DNA of 64,000 bases from NCBI RefSeq assembly GCF_000739615.1, contig NZ_BATP01000003.1, positions 372,001-436,000 on the forward strand. Direction: 5' to 3'. Origin of the DNA: Haloferula sp. BvORR071 (GTDB lineage Bacteria; Verrucomicrobiota; Verrucomicrobiia; Verrucomicrobiales; Akkermansiaceae). The position numbers and the translations under genes are program-made. The notes under the pieces are model-generated. The model worked only from the letters and a program-made list of their open reading frames with translations. It did not search any database and had not been told where the DNA came from. Numbering within the stretch: position 1 is the first letter of the stretch; the number at the start of each line of letters is the position of its first letter. This document shows positions 56,824-64,000 of the stretch, one piece after another.

Positions 56824-57744
56824 CTACTTCACGGGCCCGATGTAGCTCTTGGCGATCACGAGATTGTCGAAGGAGACGACATTGACCGGGTTCTTGGTCC
56901 AGCTATCAGTGATGTAGGACTCCAAGGTCAGCGCGTTGGCCTTCAGAGTCGGGCTCTTGCGCCAGTTGATGCCGGTCCAATGGCCCTGCAGCTTGCCGTC
57001 GATCCAGAAGGCTTGCTCGCCGTCGCGCTCGCCGGGGGTGTTGTGCTTGAGCATGAACTCGACGCAGATCCATTGCTCCTTGGGGATGATCGGTGCCGTA
57101 GGCACGCCAAAGGAATTGCCCCAGTATTTGCCGTCTTTGGAGACCTCCATTTCGTGCCAATAGCTGTAGAAGTTCCAGCGTCCGGGCGCGGTCCACTTGG
57201 CCCAGTTACCCCATGGCTCGATCGCAGTGGAGAAGCGTTCCTCCCCTTCCGGCTTGAGGCCAGCTTGGCCGAAGCCGCTCCACTTGTCCTTGCCCTGGAG
57301 GCTCTTATTTGCCCGCAGGGTGACGAAGTGGTGGACGTAATCGCAGCCGGCATCGAAGCGGGTGTAGAAGCGGATGAAGACGGTATCCGCGGGCTCGAAC
57401 CATTTGGTCAGGCCGCCGCCGGTATCGGTGCCGAGGTGGGCCTCCACGCGCAGGCAGCGCTTGCCGAGGCCCGAACCCGCTTCGGCGAAACTGAGGACCT
57501 TGCCGCTTGGGTTGCCGGTCTCGTCCCAGGTCTTGCCGATCTCCCCTTCCTCGAAGTCGTCGTGGAAGATGACGTCTTTTGATTCACCGATGCCTTTGTC
57601 CGCGGGAAAGGCGGCGGCGAGGCCGGGGCCGGAAGGGAGCTTGCTGGTGGCCGCGAGGTTGGCCTTGCCCTCCGGGTCACCGCCCGCGAGTGAGAGGGCG
57701 GGAGAAGCCACGAGCAGAGTGCAGGCGAGGAGGTGGAGCTTCAT
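56824..57744 (-). CDS. Secreted concanavalin-like protein (PL14/lectin-fold-like)
   Basis: A 306-residue product with a signal peptide (LLACTLLVASPALSLAGG). The mature part has a jelly-roll-like series: VIFHDDFEEGEIGKTWDE, RFYTRFDAGCDYVHHFVTLR, GRWNFYSYWHEME, EQWICVEFMLKHNTPG and FWIDGKLQGHW, read in parts. This resembles ConA-like domains of polysaccharide lyase 14-like proteins. No catalytic residues can be fixed. It follows the REPIN-like element and is convergent with the feo operon. Confidence 0.7.
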   Translation of the reverse strand: MKLHLLACTLLVASPALSLAGGDPEGKANLAATSKLPSGPGLAAAFPADKGIGESKDVIFHDDFEEGEIGKTWDETGNPSGKVLSFAEAGSGLGKRCLRVEAHLGTDTGGGLTKWFEPADTVFIRFYTRFDAGCDYVHHFVTLRANKSLQGKDKWSGFGQAGLKPEGEERFSTAIEPWGNWAKWTAPGRWNFYSYWHEMEVSKDGKYWGNSFGVPTAPIIPKEQWICVEFMLKHNTPGERDGEQAFWIDGKLQGHWTGINWRKSPTLKANALTLESYITDSWTKNPVNVVSFDNLVIAKSYIGPVK

Positions 57745-57901
57745 GGGTCACTGCTGTATACCGGTCCGCTTAAGGGTGAATTGCAGGAAAGTCATTGGGG
57801 GGCGTTTCGTTCAGATCTCGCGGGGGCCGCTCTCCACACACCGCGCTCATCCGGCTTGATCCTCCGCAGGCGCCTTCCACACTCCCCTCGCCCTTGCGAT
57901 C

Positions 57902-58429
57902 ATGAAGCGACGTCTCGTTCTCCCAGCCCTCTTCGTCTTCGCCCTCAGCGGCTGTGGTCTGTTCACGCACAATCCGGCCAGCGGATCCTCCTCTTCTGCC
58001 GACCCGCTCCCTGCTGGCTTCGACTTCAGCATGAAGCGCCACACTCTGGATGATCCTCCGCCGAGCGAGCAGGATGCACTGACCATCCACTTCTTTGAGG
58101 GCAAGCTCTACATTTCGGACAAGCGCGACGGCAACACCGAGGCCTACGACCTCACTCCTTCCCGGGAGGACTGGCAGAGCTTCTGGAAGGCCGCGGACCC
58201 AATCTCACTCTGGCAGTGGAAATCCGAAGTCGATCCCGGCGAACCGGACTTCGTCTGGTCGCTCGACATGAAGCAGCAGGACCGCGAGAACGTCGTCAAT
58301 GGCAACCACTTCCATCGTGGCCGCGATGGAAGCCCGTCCCAAGGCAAGGAGGGCTGGATCGTTTTCACCACCGCCCTACAGCGCTTGATCCGGCACGAGA
58401 TCCCGATCCTGCAGGAGTCGATGCAGTAG
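57902..58429 (+). CDS. Lipoprotein of unknown function
   Basis: A 175-residue product with a lipoprotein signal: KRRLVLPALFVFALSGCG, lipobox LSGC with Cys18 as the acylated residue. A low-complexity Ser/Ala linker follows, then a soluble domain with FDFSMKRHTLDDPP, TPSREDWQSFWKAAD and FVWSLDMKQQ. No known family. It stands alone between a minus-strand gene upstream and the terminator of the heme protein downstream. Confidence 0.75.
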   Translation: MKRRLVLPALFVFALSGCGLFTHNPASGSSSSADPLPAGFDFSMKRHTLDDPPPSEQDALTIHFFEGKLYISDKRDGNTEAYDLTPSREDWQSFWKAADPISLWQWKSEVDPGEPDFVWSLDMKQQDRENVVNGNHFHRGRDGSPSQGKEGWIVFTTALQRLIRHEIPILQESMQ

Positions 58430-58433
58430 GCGC

Positions 58434-58468
58434 AAAAAAAGCAGGGACCTCCTTGCGAAAGTCCCTGC
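58434..58468 (-). terminator. Rho-independent terminator of the heme-protein gene
   Basis: GCAGGGAC (58441-58448) and GTCCCTGC (58461-58468) form an 8-bp stem. On the minus strand it is followed by a run of seven Ts (58434-58440 read in reverse). It lies 25 bp past the 58494 stop and directly after the lipoprotein stop, so it serves the minus-strand gene. Confidence 0.85.
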
Positions 58469-58493
58469 CTGAAGCTTCCTACTGCTACCTATT

Positions 58494-61400
58494 TCAAGGC
58501 GTCACCAGTTCCGGCGCCGGGCGCTTCTTGGGCTCCGGCTCCTTGCCTTTCTGGGTGCCGAGCCAAGCGACCACGTCGCGGATCTCAGCGGGTGAGAGGA
58601 TCGCGCTCATCGGCGGCATGGCCGAGATTGGCGGGAGCATGTTGTCCATGTCGCTCTTGCGCACGCGCAGCACCTTGCCGTTGGAGTCGAGGTCGACGTG
58701 CTCGGCAGTGTCGGAGAGCACGAGGCCGGAGACCGTCTTGCCGCCCTTGAGCGTGACCGTGGAGATCCCGAAGCCCGGGGCAACCTTGGCACCCGGGTTG
58801 ATCAGCGACTCCAGGAAGTACTTCGCGTCGCCGCGCTTGCCGACGGCTTCAAGGTTCGGGCCGGCATCGCCGCCACCGTGACCGCCACCAGCGGAGTGGC
58901 AGCGCATGCACTGGGCTGCGGGCTGCGATTCGAAGAGCTGGCCGCCCTTCTTGGGATCGCCGCCTTGCAGCGAGCCGAGGAAGGGAACAAGCGGATCGGA
59001 CGAGGCCGCGATTGCTGCCTTGTATTCGGCGAGCGCCCTGTCGACCGGCTCTTCACTGCGCTTGGCTGCGGCATCGAGCAACTCAAGGGTGGAAGGTGAA
59101 ACACCCAACTTCTCCTTGAGCTTGCTGAGGCCGCTCACGAAGAGCGAATCAATCCCCGGTGCCTGCAAGTCGGCGGCAAGTTGCCAAGCATCCTGCTGGC
59201 GGGCGGCACTGGGGCTTTCCACCGCGGCACGGATTGCTTCCAGTGCGGCAGCGGGTTGCCCGGCAGCAAGCAGCTTGATCGCACCGATGGCGAGGTCGTC
59301 GTCCTTACCCTTGGCCAGTTCACCCAAGAGTCCATCAATGCCGGCTGGCTTGCGGCTGGCATAGAGGCTGAGAGCCTCGGCACGGGCGCTGCCCGGGAGG
59401 CGTGGATTCATGACCAGGCCCTTCAGCGTGACATCGTCCACCGAAGTCAAATCCAGCTTATAGGTCTGCAACAACTGGAGCGCAGGTTCCGCCAGCTTGC
59501 CATCGAGCTTGAGAAGCTCCGTTAGCAAGGGCGTGAGGGTATTGCGAACGAGCGCCGGATCGCGCTCCGGCAGTGGTGCCCAGTGACCGAGCGATTGATC
59601 GACCGGATGCGGCTTGCTCCACTCGCCGACGAGGCGCAGGGCTTCCGCGCGGGCGTAAGCCGGGGCCTTCGGATCGAGCACCACCTTCAGCACGCGCTGC
59701 AGGTTCTTCTCATCACCCAGGCGGAAAGCGCTTTGAAGGAGACGGCGCCAGTCCATCTCAGTGAGATAAGACGGAAGCTCATCCAAGAGAGCTGCGACGT
59801 GCGGGCGAACTTCCTCGATGCCAGCATCGTGAATCGCCAGCATCGCTTCGCGCGCGACCCGCTTGTCGTCGTCGTGAAGGAAGGATGCGACCTGCGGAGC
59901 CTTCAGGCGGCGCAGAGCCACCACTGCGGCCAGACGCAGGGAGGGATCCTCTTCCTCAGCGAGGACGGCGATCTGACGAGGATCACCGAACAGGGACATG
60001 GCGTAGGAGCCGGCGCTGCGCAGATAGGGATCATCATTCCCCTCCAGCATCTTCCAGATGCCGGTCAATGCCGTCGAATCCTTCATCCGGCCCACGGCAA
60101 TCGCGGCAAAGGCACGGACCCGCAGCGATTCATCCTCCAGAAGCTTGGCGAAGGGGATGCCGCTTGCCACGAGACCCGACTCGCCGATCGACTTGACGGC
60201 TTGAGCTCGCACTTCGGCATCCGGATCCGAACAGAGCGAAATCAATTCCTTGAGGGCCTTCTGGCGGAAATCCTTGCCGGGGATCTTCACGAAGTCCCCG
60301 CCACCACCGGGCAGCACCGCGGAGCCACGGCGGGCCATGATACCCAGGCCCCAGACGCCATGCAGGCGGGTAATGGTGTCACCGCCAGACTTGGCCGCTT
60401 TGGTCAGCACCTCCATCCCTTCAGCGCGACGAGTAAGAGCCAACTCGGCGCGCAGGCGGACGCGCATGTCCGGATGGGAAAGGAGCTTCTCGAGGCCGGG
60501 CACCGGGCGCTTCTCGAAGCCTTCCGCGATGAGCTCCGCGGTGTGTTCGGCTTCGTCCTGGCGATACATTTTGTCCGCGGACAGGGCATAGACGCGGCCG
60601 TCTTCGTGCGACTCCCAGCCACCAATGAAGTCGGTGACGTAGAGCTTGCCGTCCCACGAGTATTCCACGTCGGTCACCGCAGCACCCCAGTTCAGCTGGC
60701 GGGAGTCCGTCATCTTCATGCCCGCGCCGACGCGATCGACCTTGAAAGACCAGATCCCGGAATTCGCCGCGCCGCCACGGTAGTCGCAGATCATGAAGCG
60801 GCCGGCCTCGCTCTCCAAGAAGCCGGTGCCAGGGTGGTAGGTCAGGCCGGAAGGACCGGAGGTCAGGTTCGCCACCGGCGGCAGGATGTAGGCTGGCTGC
60901 TTGTCATTCTGCGGTGCCCACATTTGCTCCGCCATCCAGCGGTTAGGCGGCTCTTCCTCCAGGCCGATCTGGCGATGGAAGCTGTGCAGAGCCTGGTGCT
61001 CCATGGCCCAGCCGGAGTCGGCACCGTCCATCACATAGACAACGCGGGCCTGGTCACCTTGGTCGGAGTTATTGTCCACCGAGATGGCATCGCCATATTC
61101 GTCAAAGGCGAGCTCCTTCGGGTTGCGCAGGCCGGTGTGGACGATCTCGAAATTGGTGCCGTCCGGATCGAAGCGGAAGACGCAGCCTTGGTCGGGCATC
61201 TCGTAGTGCTTGCCCTCCTTGGTGGTGAGGTTCAGGCCACGGTCACCGAGGGTGCCGTAGATGCGGCCATCGGGTCCAAGCACAAAGCCATTGAGGTCGT
61301 GACCCGAGAAGGACACGCGCACGCCGAAGCCATCGAACATCGCCTCACGCTCTTCGGGCTTGTCGGCCTTGCCGTCGCCATCCTTGTCACGCAGGGCCCA

Positions 61401-62411
61401 GATCTTGGGAATGCAGGCCATGTAGACCGTGCCCTCGTATTCGAAGACACCGGCGGCGGGACCATCTAACAGATCATTGAAGCCGTCTGCGAAAATCGAG
61501 GACTTCGCCGACTTGCCATCGGCACCGGGAGCAGAGAGCACGCGCACCTTGTCGGCCACTTCAGTCAGGAACTGGATCGAGGAGATCTTCTGCTGGTTCT
61601 GCCACTTCTCGTGCATCTTGCGGCGGTCCTCGGTTTTGCGCGAGGCGATGTCATCGAGGTACCAGTAGAGGTGGTCGCGGTTGTCCGGCACACCGTGGCG
61701 GAAGCGGTGGGTCTCCGTGACGTAGATCTCCCCTTTCTCGCCGAAGGCCAGCGCGGTCGGCGAGGTGACCTGGCCGTTCTTGTAGTCGGCCACGATGGTG
61801 GCCTTGGTGCCTTCCGGAATATTCACGCCGCCCATCACGCCGCTGGCAATGAGGCCGGCTTGGTGCGGCTTGCCGTTCTTGGTCGGCGCCGGGAACTTGG
61901 TGTTGGCGTAGTCCGTCATGATGAAGTGGTCGGCGGCGATCATGCCCCAGCTTCCACTCTCATCGTCATAGATTCGGATCTTGGCTTGCTTGCCCTTGTA
62001 CTGGGTGACGTCCCAGACTTGGGTGCGGAATTGCAGGCTGTTCCCGCCGGTGGCATCGAGCACCGGCTTGCCATCGACAATGAGTTGCACGCCGACCTTG
62101 CCGGGGTGATTGCCGCCGGCGATGAGGAAGCAGATGTAGTTCTCGGTGATCTTGAAATCGGGAGAAGTCAGCGAGCCCTTCGCCACATCGCCGCCGTGAG
62201 CCGAACAGGCCACCGAGTTCCCCGCATAGGCGGTCAGCGGAGCCGTGAGGCCATCAAGTTGGTCGCCATTGGGAGCCAGACCGAAGGCGGTGCCCTCTAC
62301 CTTCCAATCACCGTAGCCATCGCCTTCGAAGGCTTGGAGGACGGTGGTGGCCGCCGGCGAGGCACCGGTGGCGAAAAGCATGGCAGAGGCGCAGAGCAAA
62401 CGGGTTCTCAT
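58494..62411 (-). CDS. PVC-type heme-binding protein: propeller dehydrogenase-like + HEAT repeats + cytochrome c
   Basis: A 1305-residue secreted protein of a kind typical of Planctomycetes/Verrucomicrobia. Signal peptide ends near residue 20 (FATGASPAATT). A ~150-residue beta-sandwich (FEGDGYGDWKVEG) is followed by a membrane-bound-dehydrogenase-like propeller (~200-640), a HEAT-repeat region (~660-1120) and a C-terminal cytochrome c with CMRCH at 1168-1172 and later a Met-rich segment (MLPPISAMPPM) that may give the axial ligand. These proteins are thought to oxidise sugars or other substrates and pass electrons to heme; the substrate is unknown. Start at 62411 set by the leader; terminated by the hairpin at 58434-58468. 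Confidence 0.9.
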   Translation of the reverse strand: MRTRLLCASAMLFATGASPAATTVLQAFEGDGYGDWKVEGTAFGLAPNGDQLDGLTAPLTAYAGNSVACSAHGGDVAKGSLTSPDFKITENYICFLIAGGNHPGKVGVQLIVDGKPVLDATGGNSLQFRTQVWDVTQYKGKQAKIRIYDDESGSWGMIAADHFIMTDYANTKFPAPTKNGKPHQAGLIASGVMGGVNIPEGTKATIVADYKNGQVTSPTALAFGEKGEIYVTETHRFRHGVPDNRDHLYWYLDDIASRKTEDRRKMHEKWQNQQKISSIQFLTEVADKVRVLSAPGADGKSAKSSIFADGFNDLLDGPAAGVFEYEGTVYMACIPKIWALRDKDGDGKADKPEEREAMFDGFGVRVSFSGHDLNGFVLGPDGRIYGTLGDRGLNLTTKEGKHYEMPDQGCVFRFDPDGTNFEIVHTGLRNPKELAFDEYGDAISVDNNSDQGDQARVVYVMDGADSGWAMEHQALHSFHRQIGLEEEPPNRWMAEQMWAPQNDKQPAYILPPVANLTSGPSGLTYHPGTGFLESEAGRFMICDYRGGAANSGIWSFKVDRVGAGMKMTDSRQLNWGAAVTDVEYSWDGKLYVTDFIGGWESHEDGRVYALSADKMYRQDEAEHTAELIAEGFEKRPVPGLEKLLSHPDMRVRLRAELALTRRAEGMEVLTKAAKSGGDTITRLHGVWGLGIMARRGSAVLPGGGGDFVKIPGKDFRQKALKELISLCSDPDAEVRAQAVKSIGESGLVASGIPFAKLLEDESLRVRAFAAIAVGRMKDSTALTGIWKMLEGNDDPYLRSAGSYAMSLFGDPRQIAVLAEEEDPSLRLAAVVALRRLKAPQVASFLHDDDKRVAREAMLAIHDAGIEEVRPHVAALLDELPSYLTEMDWRRLLQSAFRLGDEKNLQRVLKVVLDPKAPAYARAEALRLVGEWSKPHPVDQSLGHWAPLPERDPALVRNTLTPLLTELLKLDGKLAEPALQLLQTYKLDLTSVDDVTLKGLVMNPRLPGSARAEALSLYASRKPAGIDGLLGELAKGKDDDLAIGAIKLLAAGQPAAALEAIRAAVESPSAARQQDAWQLAADLQAPGIDSLFVSGLSKLKEKLGVSPSTLELLDAAAKRSEEPVDRALAEYKAAIAASSDPLVPFLGSLQGGDPKKGGQLFESQPAAQCMRCHSAGGGHGGGDAGPNLEAVGKRGDAKYFLESLINPGAKVAPGFGISTVTLKGGKTVSGLVLSDTAEHVDLDSNGKVLRVRKSDMDNMLPPISAMPPMSAILSPAEIRDVVAWLGTQKGKEPEPKKRPAPELVTP

Positions 62412-62573
62412 TCCGCGCAAGGCTAGCGGCGAAGGCGGGCTTGGCAATGATGGAGGGCGCTCGCAGAAGGCAGTTTTCGGCATCTTCCGCGGGACGGGGC
62501 CAAAGTGGCAGATCTTTCAGGGATGACGCTGGCCGAGCTGGTCGGTTGCACGAAATTCCATCAAATCCCCCAT

Positions 62574-63047
62574 CTAGGGGAGTCCTGTGAATCGCGGCGC
62601 AAAATCCCGGTAGTTGGGATTCTGCTCAATCCATTGCCGAGCGTTGGATTTGAGGTAAAGCTTGAGGGACTTCCCGGCCACTTCAATCGGGAAGAAATCA
62701 GTCCGCATCCAAAGGAAATTCCTGGTCTGAATCGGGCCGACCTTCGACCACGGAATCAGCAGGGGCGGATGGCCCACGCGGAAGATGAGGAAAGGCACCA
62801 TGTAGATTCCCTGCGCGCAGAAGGTGACTTGCAGGCAATTGTTGTATCCAGTCATCGGCGCGATCTGGAGGCTGAGCATCGAGAAGTCCGGTCCCAGGGG
62901 TTTGTTGCGGGCGGTGTAGTCTCTCCCGAGCCGCGCCCAGCCGCCGAGGATCGAGATGATCCAGACCACGAAGCACCAGAAGGCAGGAAAGAGGATCAGG
63001 AAGAGCAGTGGTGCCAGTGCTGCCGGGTTCTTGATAAGGGCGTTCAT
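62574..63047 (-). CDS. Hypothetical single-pass membrane protein
   Basis: A 157-residue product with one strong membrane segment (PLLFLILFPAFWCFVVWIISIL) and a soluble, basic domain with IPWSKVGPIQTR and PIEVAGKSLKLYLKSN. The start at 63047 (MNALIKNPA) is preferred; the frame reaches 63068. No family recognised. Part of a minus-strand run of three small unknown genes (25-bp gap to the next), in a region visibly more A/T-rich than its neighbours. Confidence 0.6.
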   Translation of the reverse strand: MNALIKNPAALAPLLFLILFPAFWCFVVWIISILGGWARLGRDYTARNKPLGPDFSMLSLQIAPMTGYNNCLQVTFCAQGIYMVPFLIFRVGHPPLLIPWSKVGPIQTRNFLWMRTDFFPIEVAGKSLKLYLKSNARQWIEQNPNYRDFAPRFTGLP

Positions 63048-63072
63048 GCAAGTTGCTTCCGGCGACAATAGC

Positions 63073-63690
63073 TCACCAGCCCAAGGCCGGGAAATAGCGA
63101 ATAGCGACCGTCAGGAAGGTCATGATCCCAACAATGCCCGTGGTCCAGAGGAGTGCGCGCCAGGAGGACCGGCTCCTGCCAAGGAGAATGAAGGAAGAGA
63201 TTGCTGTGCAGAGGCCCGCTGGCATTCCCCAGATGCTGTACTTCATGGCGTAGTCTAGCCAGTAGTAGGGCAGATAAGCGCGCCAGCGCGATTGTGCATA
63301 GGCCTCAAATGCCTCTTGGTTAGCGGCAGACAGAGGTGTCTGGGGATTGATGCCCCTCAGAGCCTTGAAGTCCCGCTGATAGAGAAGCCAAGCGGATCGG
63401 GGAGCGAGAATCCGCCATTTAGAATGGGGCTCCTGTGCCATCTTGCGCGCGATTGCATTCCCGCACTTGCAATTCAGGACTTCGATGGTGCCGACCAAGG
63501 CCAAGCCTGCGACCGCAAATGCCATTGTAATCCATCTCAGCCAATGAACCCAAGGTCTGGAAACAGACACGAATTGATTCCAGCATCGCATGCAAAGTCC
63601 GCCCGTGCGCGCCGCGGTGGCAGAAAGGATGCTTGCCCCGCACTCCAAGCACTGGGCTTGGAGGGAATCCGATGGAGCTACGTCATTCAC
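63073..63690 (-). CDS. Hypothetical membrane protein with N-terminal zinc ribbon
   Basis: A 205-residue product. The N-terminus has two CxxC pairs (CLECGAS and CMRCWNQF) that would make a zinc ribbon, followed by a membrane helix (WITMAFAVAGLALVGTIEVL) and later helices near the C-terminus (AISSFILL, IVGIMTFLTVAIRYFP). A further CKCG lies after the first helix. No family named. Its start overlaps the 3' end of the upstream gene by 4 bp, so the two are cotranslated. Confidence 0.65.
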   Translation of the reverse strand: MNDVAPSDSLQAQCLECGASILSATAARTGGLCMRCWNQFVSVSRPWVHWLRWITMAFAVAGLALVGTIEVLNCKCGNAIARKMAQEPHSKWRILAPRSAWLLYQRDFKALRGINPQTPLSAANQEAFEAYAQSRWRAYLPYYWLDYAMKYSIWGMPAGLCTAISSFILLGRSRSSWRALLWTTGIVGIMTFLTVAIRYFPALGW

Positions 63691-63983
63691 GAATGAAATG
63701 TCGGTTCATCCTGCAGCCAGCGTTTTCCGAAGCGGAGTATCCAGTGGCGGCATTGCGCATATCCAGCCAGAAGCCCGGACAAACCCGCGAACGGAATAAT
63801 CGTATAAGCCAATAGCCGCAGCCAGATCAGCAGCCAGTTCGGAACGGGCGAAGGCACACCCATTGAGCTACCATCGTCGTCCTTCGCACTGAAGACGCAG
63901 TCCCGCCATGACTTCGCGCCGGGCCTGAATTGCTCCGGTGTCGGCCTCCGCCAAAGTGGAGCGGGTGGAAGAGCCTCGAACAT
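63687..63983 (-). CDS. Small hypothetical membrane protein (98 aa)
   Basis: A 98-residue product with one clear membrane segment (LLIWLRLLAYTIIPFAGLSGLLAGYA) between a polar N-terminus and a basic tail. No family recognised. It overlaps the zinc-ribbon membrane gene by 4 bp. Its upstream neighbours are outside the window. Confidence 0.55.
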   Translation of the reverse strand: MFEALPPAPLWRRPTPEQFRPGAKSWRDCVFSAKDDDGSSMGVPSPVPNWLLIWLRLLAYTIIPFAGLSGLLAGYAQCRHWILRFGKRWLQDEPTFHS

Positions 63984-64000
63984 CGACTGCCTATATCTAA

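Noticed and set aside
59583-61469. 628-codon plus-strand frame opposite the heme protein
   Set aside because: Antisense shadow without recognisable domains.

Overview
The window looks like a chromosomal segment of a GC-rich, Gram-negative-type member of the Verrucomicrobia (Verrucomicrobiae; a Luteolibacter/Haloferula-like relative is my inference from remembered family distributions, not from a search). Supporting signs are a giant 'PVC-type' heme-binding protein with HEAT repeats, autotransporter-associated beta-strand repeats on a secreted lyase, secreted proteins with a 'DxDGDG' C-terminal module, a phosphate-selective outer-membrane porin and many signal-peptide enzymes. No rRNA, tRNA, CRISPR array, transposase or prophage gene was seen. 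Coding density is very high; only one gene-free stretch slightly exceeds 300 bp (46020-46369).

Layout. 1-7758 is mostly housekeeping: the 3' end of a GH63-like glycosidase, miaA, a DUF3597 protein, and on the minus strand htpG, an unknown gene with an R2K-type ATP-grasp gene, and a topoisomerase IV/gyrase A-type subunit. 7909-33995 is a plus-strand carbohydrate locus that reads as a rhamnogalacturonan-I (pectin) utilisation island: PL4 lyase, GH106 rhamnosidase, dienelactone hydrolase-like protein, a two-module (SGNH + sialate-esterase-like) esterase, a small envelope protein, a 2000-residue PL11 lyase with strand repeats, a beta-propeller sensor kinase with its NarL-type regulator, and (after a minus-strand carbonic anhydrase) a GH2 beta-galactosidase with two CBM32-like domains and a LamG/propeller secreted protein. 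The lyases would cut the backbone, esterases remove acetyl groups, and GH106/GH2 trim rhamnose and galactose; the kinase pair probably senses the oligosaccharides.

34088-46019 holds rarA, several unknown or membrane genes, a minus-strand ECF sigma / putative anti-sigma / PDZ protein operon, a uvrA with a degenerate first zinc module, and three HupE/UreJ-like membrane genes. 46370-52711 is a phosphate island: pstS-pstC-pstA-pstB on the minus strand, divergent from an OprO/OprP-type porin, with Pho-box-like repeats between them and an exceptionally long PstC. 52848-56704 has a ROK-like kinase and a feoA-feoB-mini-Cys-rich iron(II) uptake operon, followed by a REPIN-like repeat doublet. 56824-62411 has a secreted lectin-fold protein, a lipoprotein and the 1305-residue heme protein. 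The window closes with three overlapping or nearly abutting minus-strand genes for unknown membrane proteins.

No single gene cluster is a clear new defence or mobile system. The best candidates for undescribed biology are the ~340-residue insertion in PstC, the propeller kinase split from its regulator beside the PL11 lyase, the degenerate-zinc UvrA, the ATP-grasp/unknown pair, the covarying REPIN-like doublet, the nested hairpin at 44673-44775, and the terminal membrane-protein cluster.
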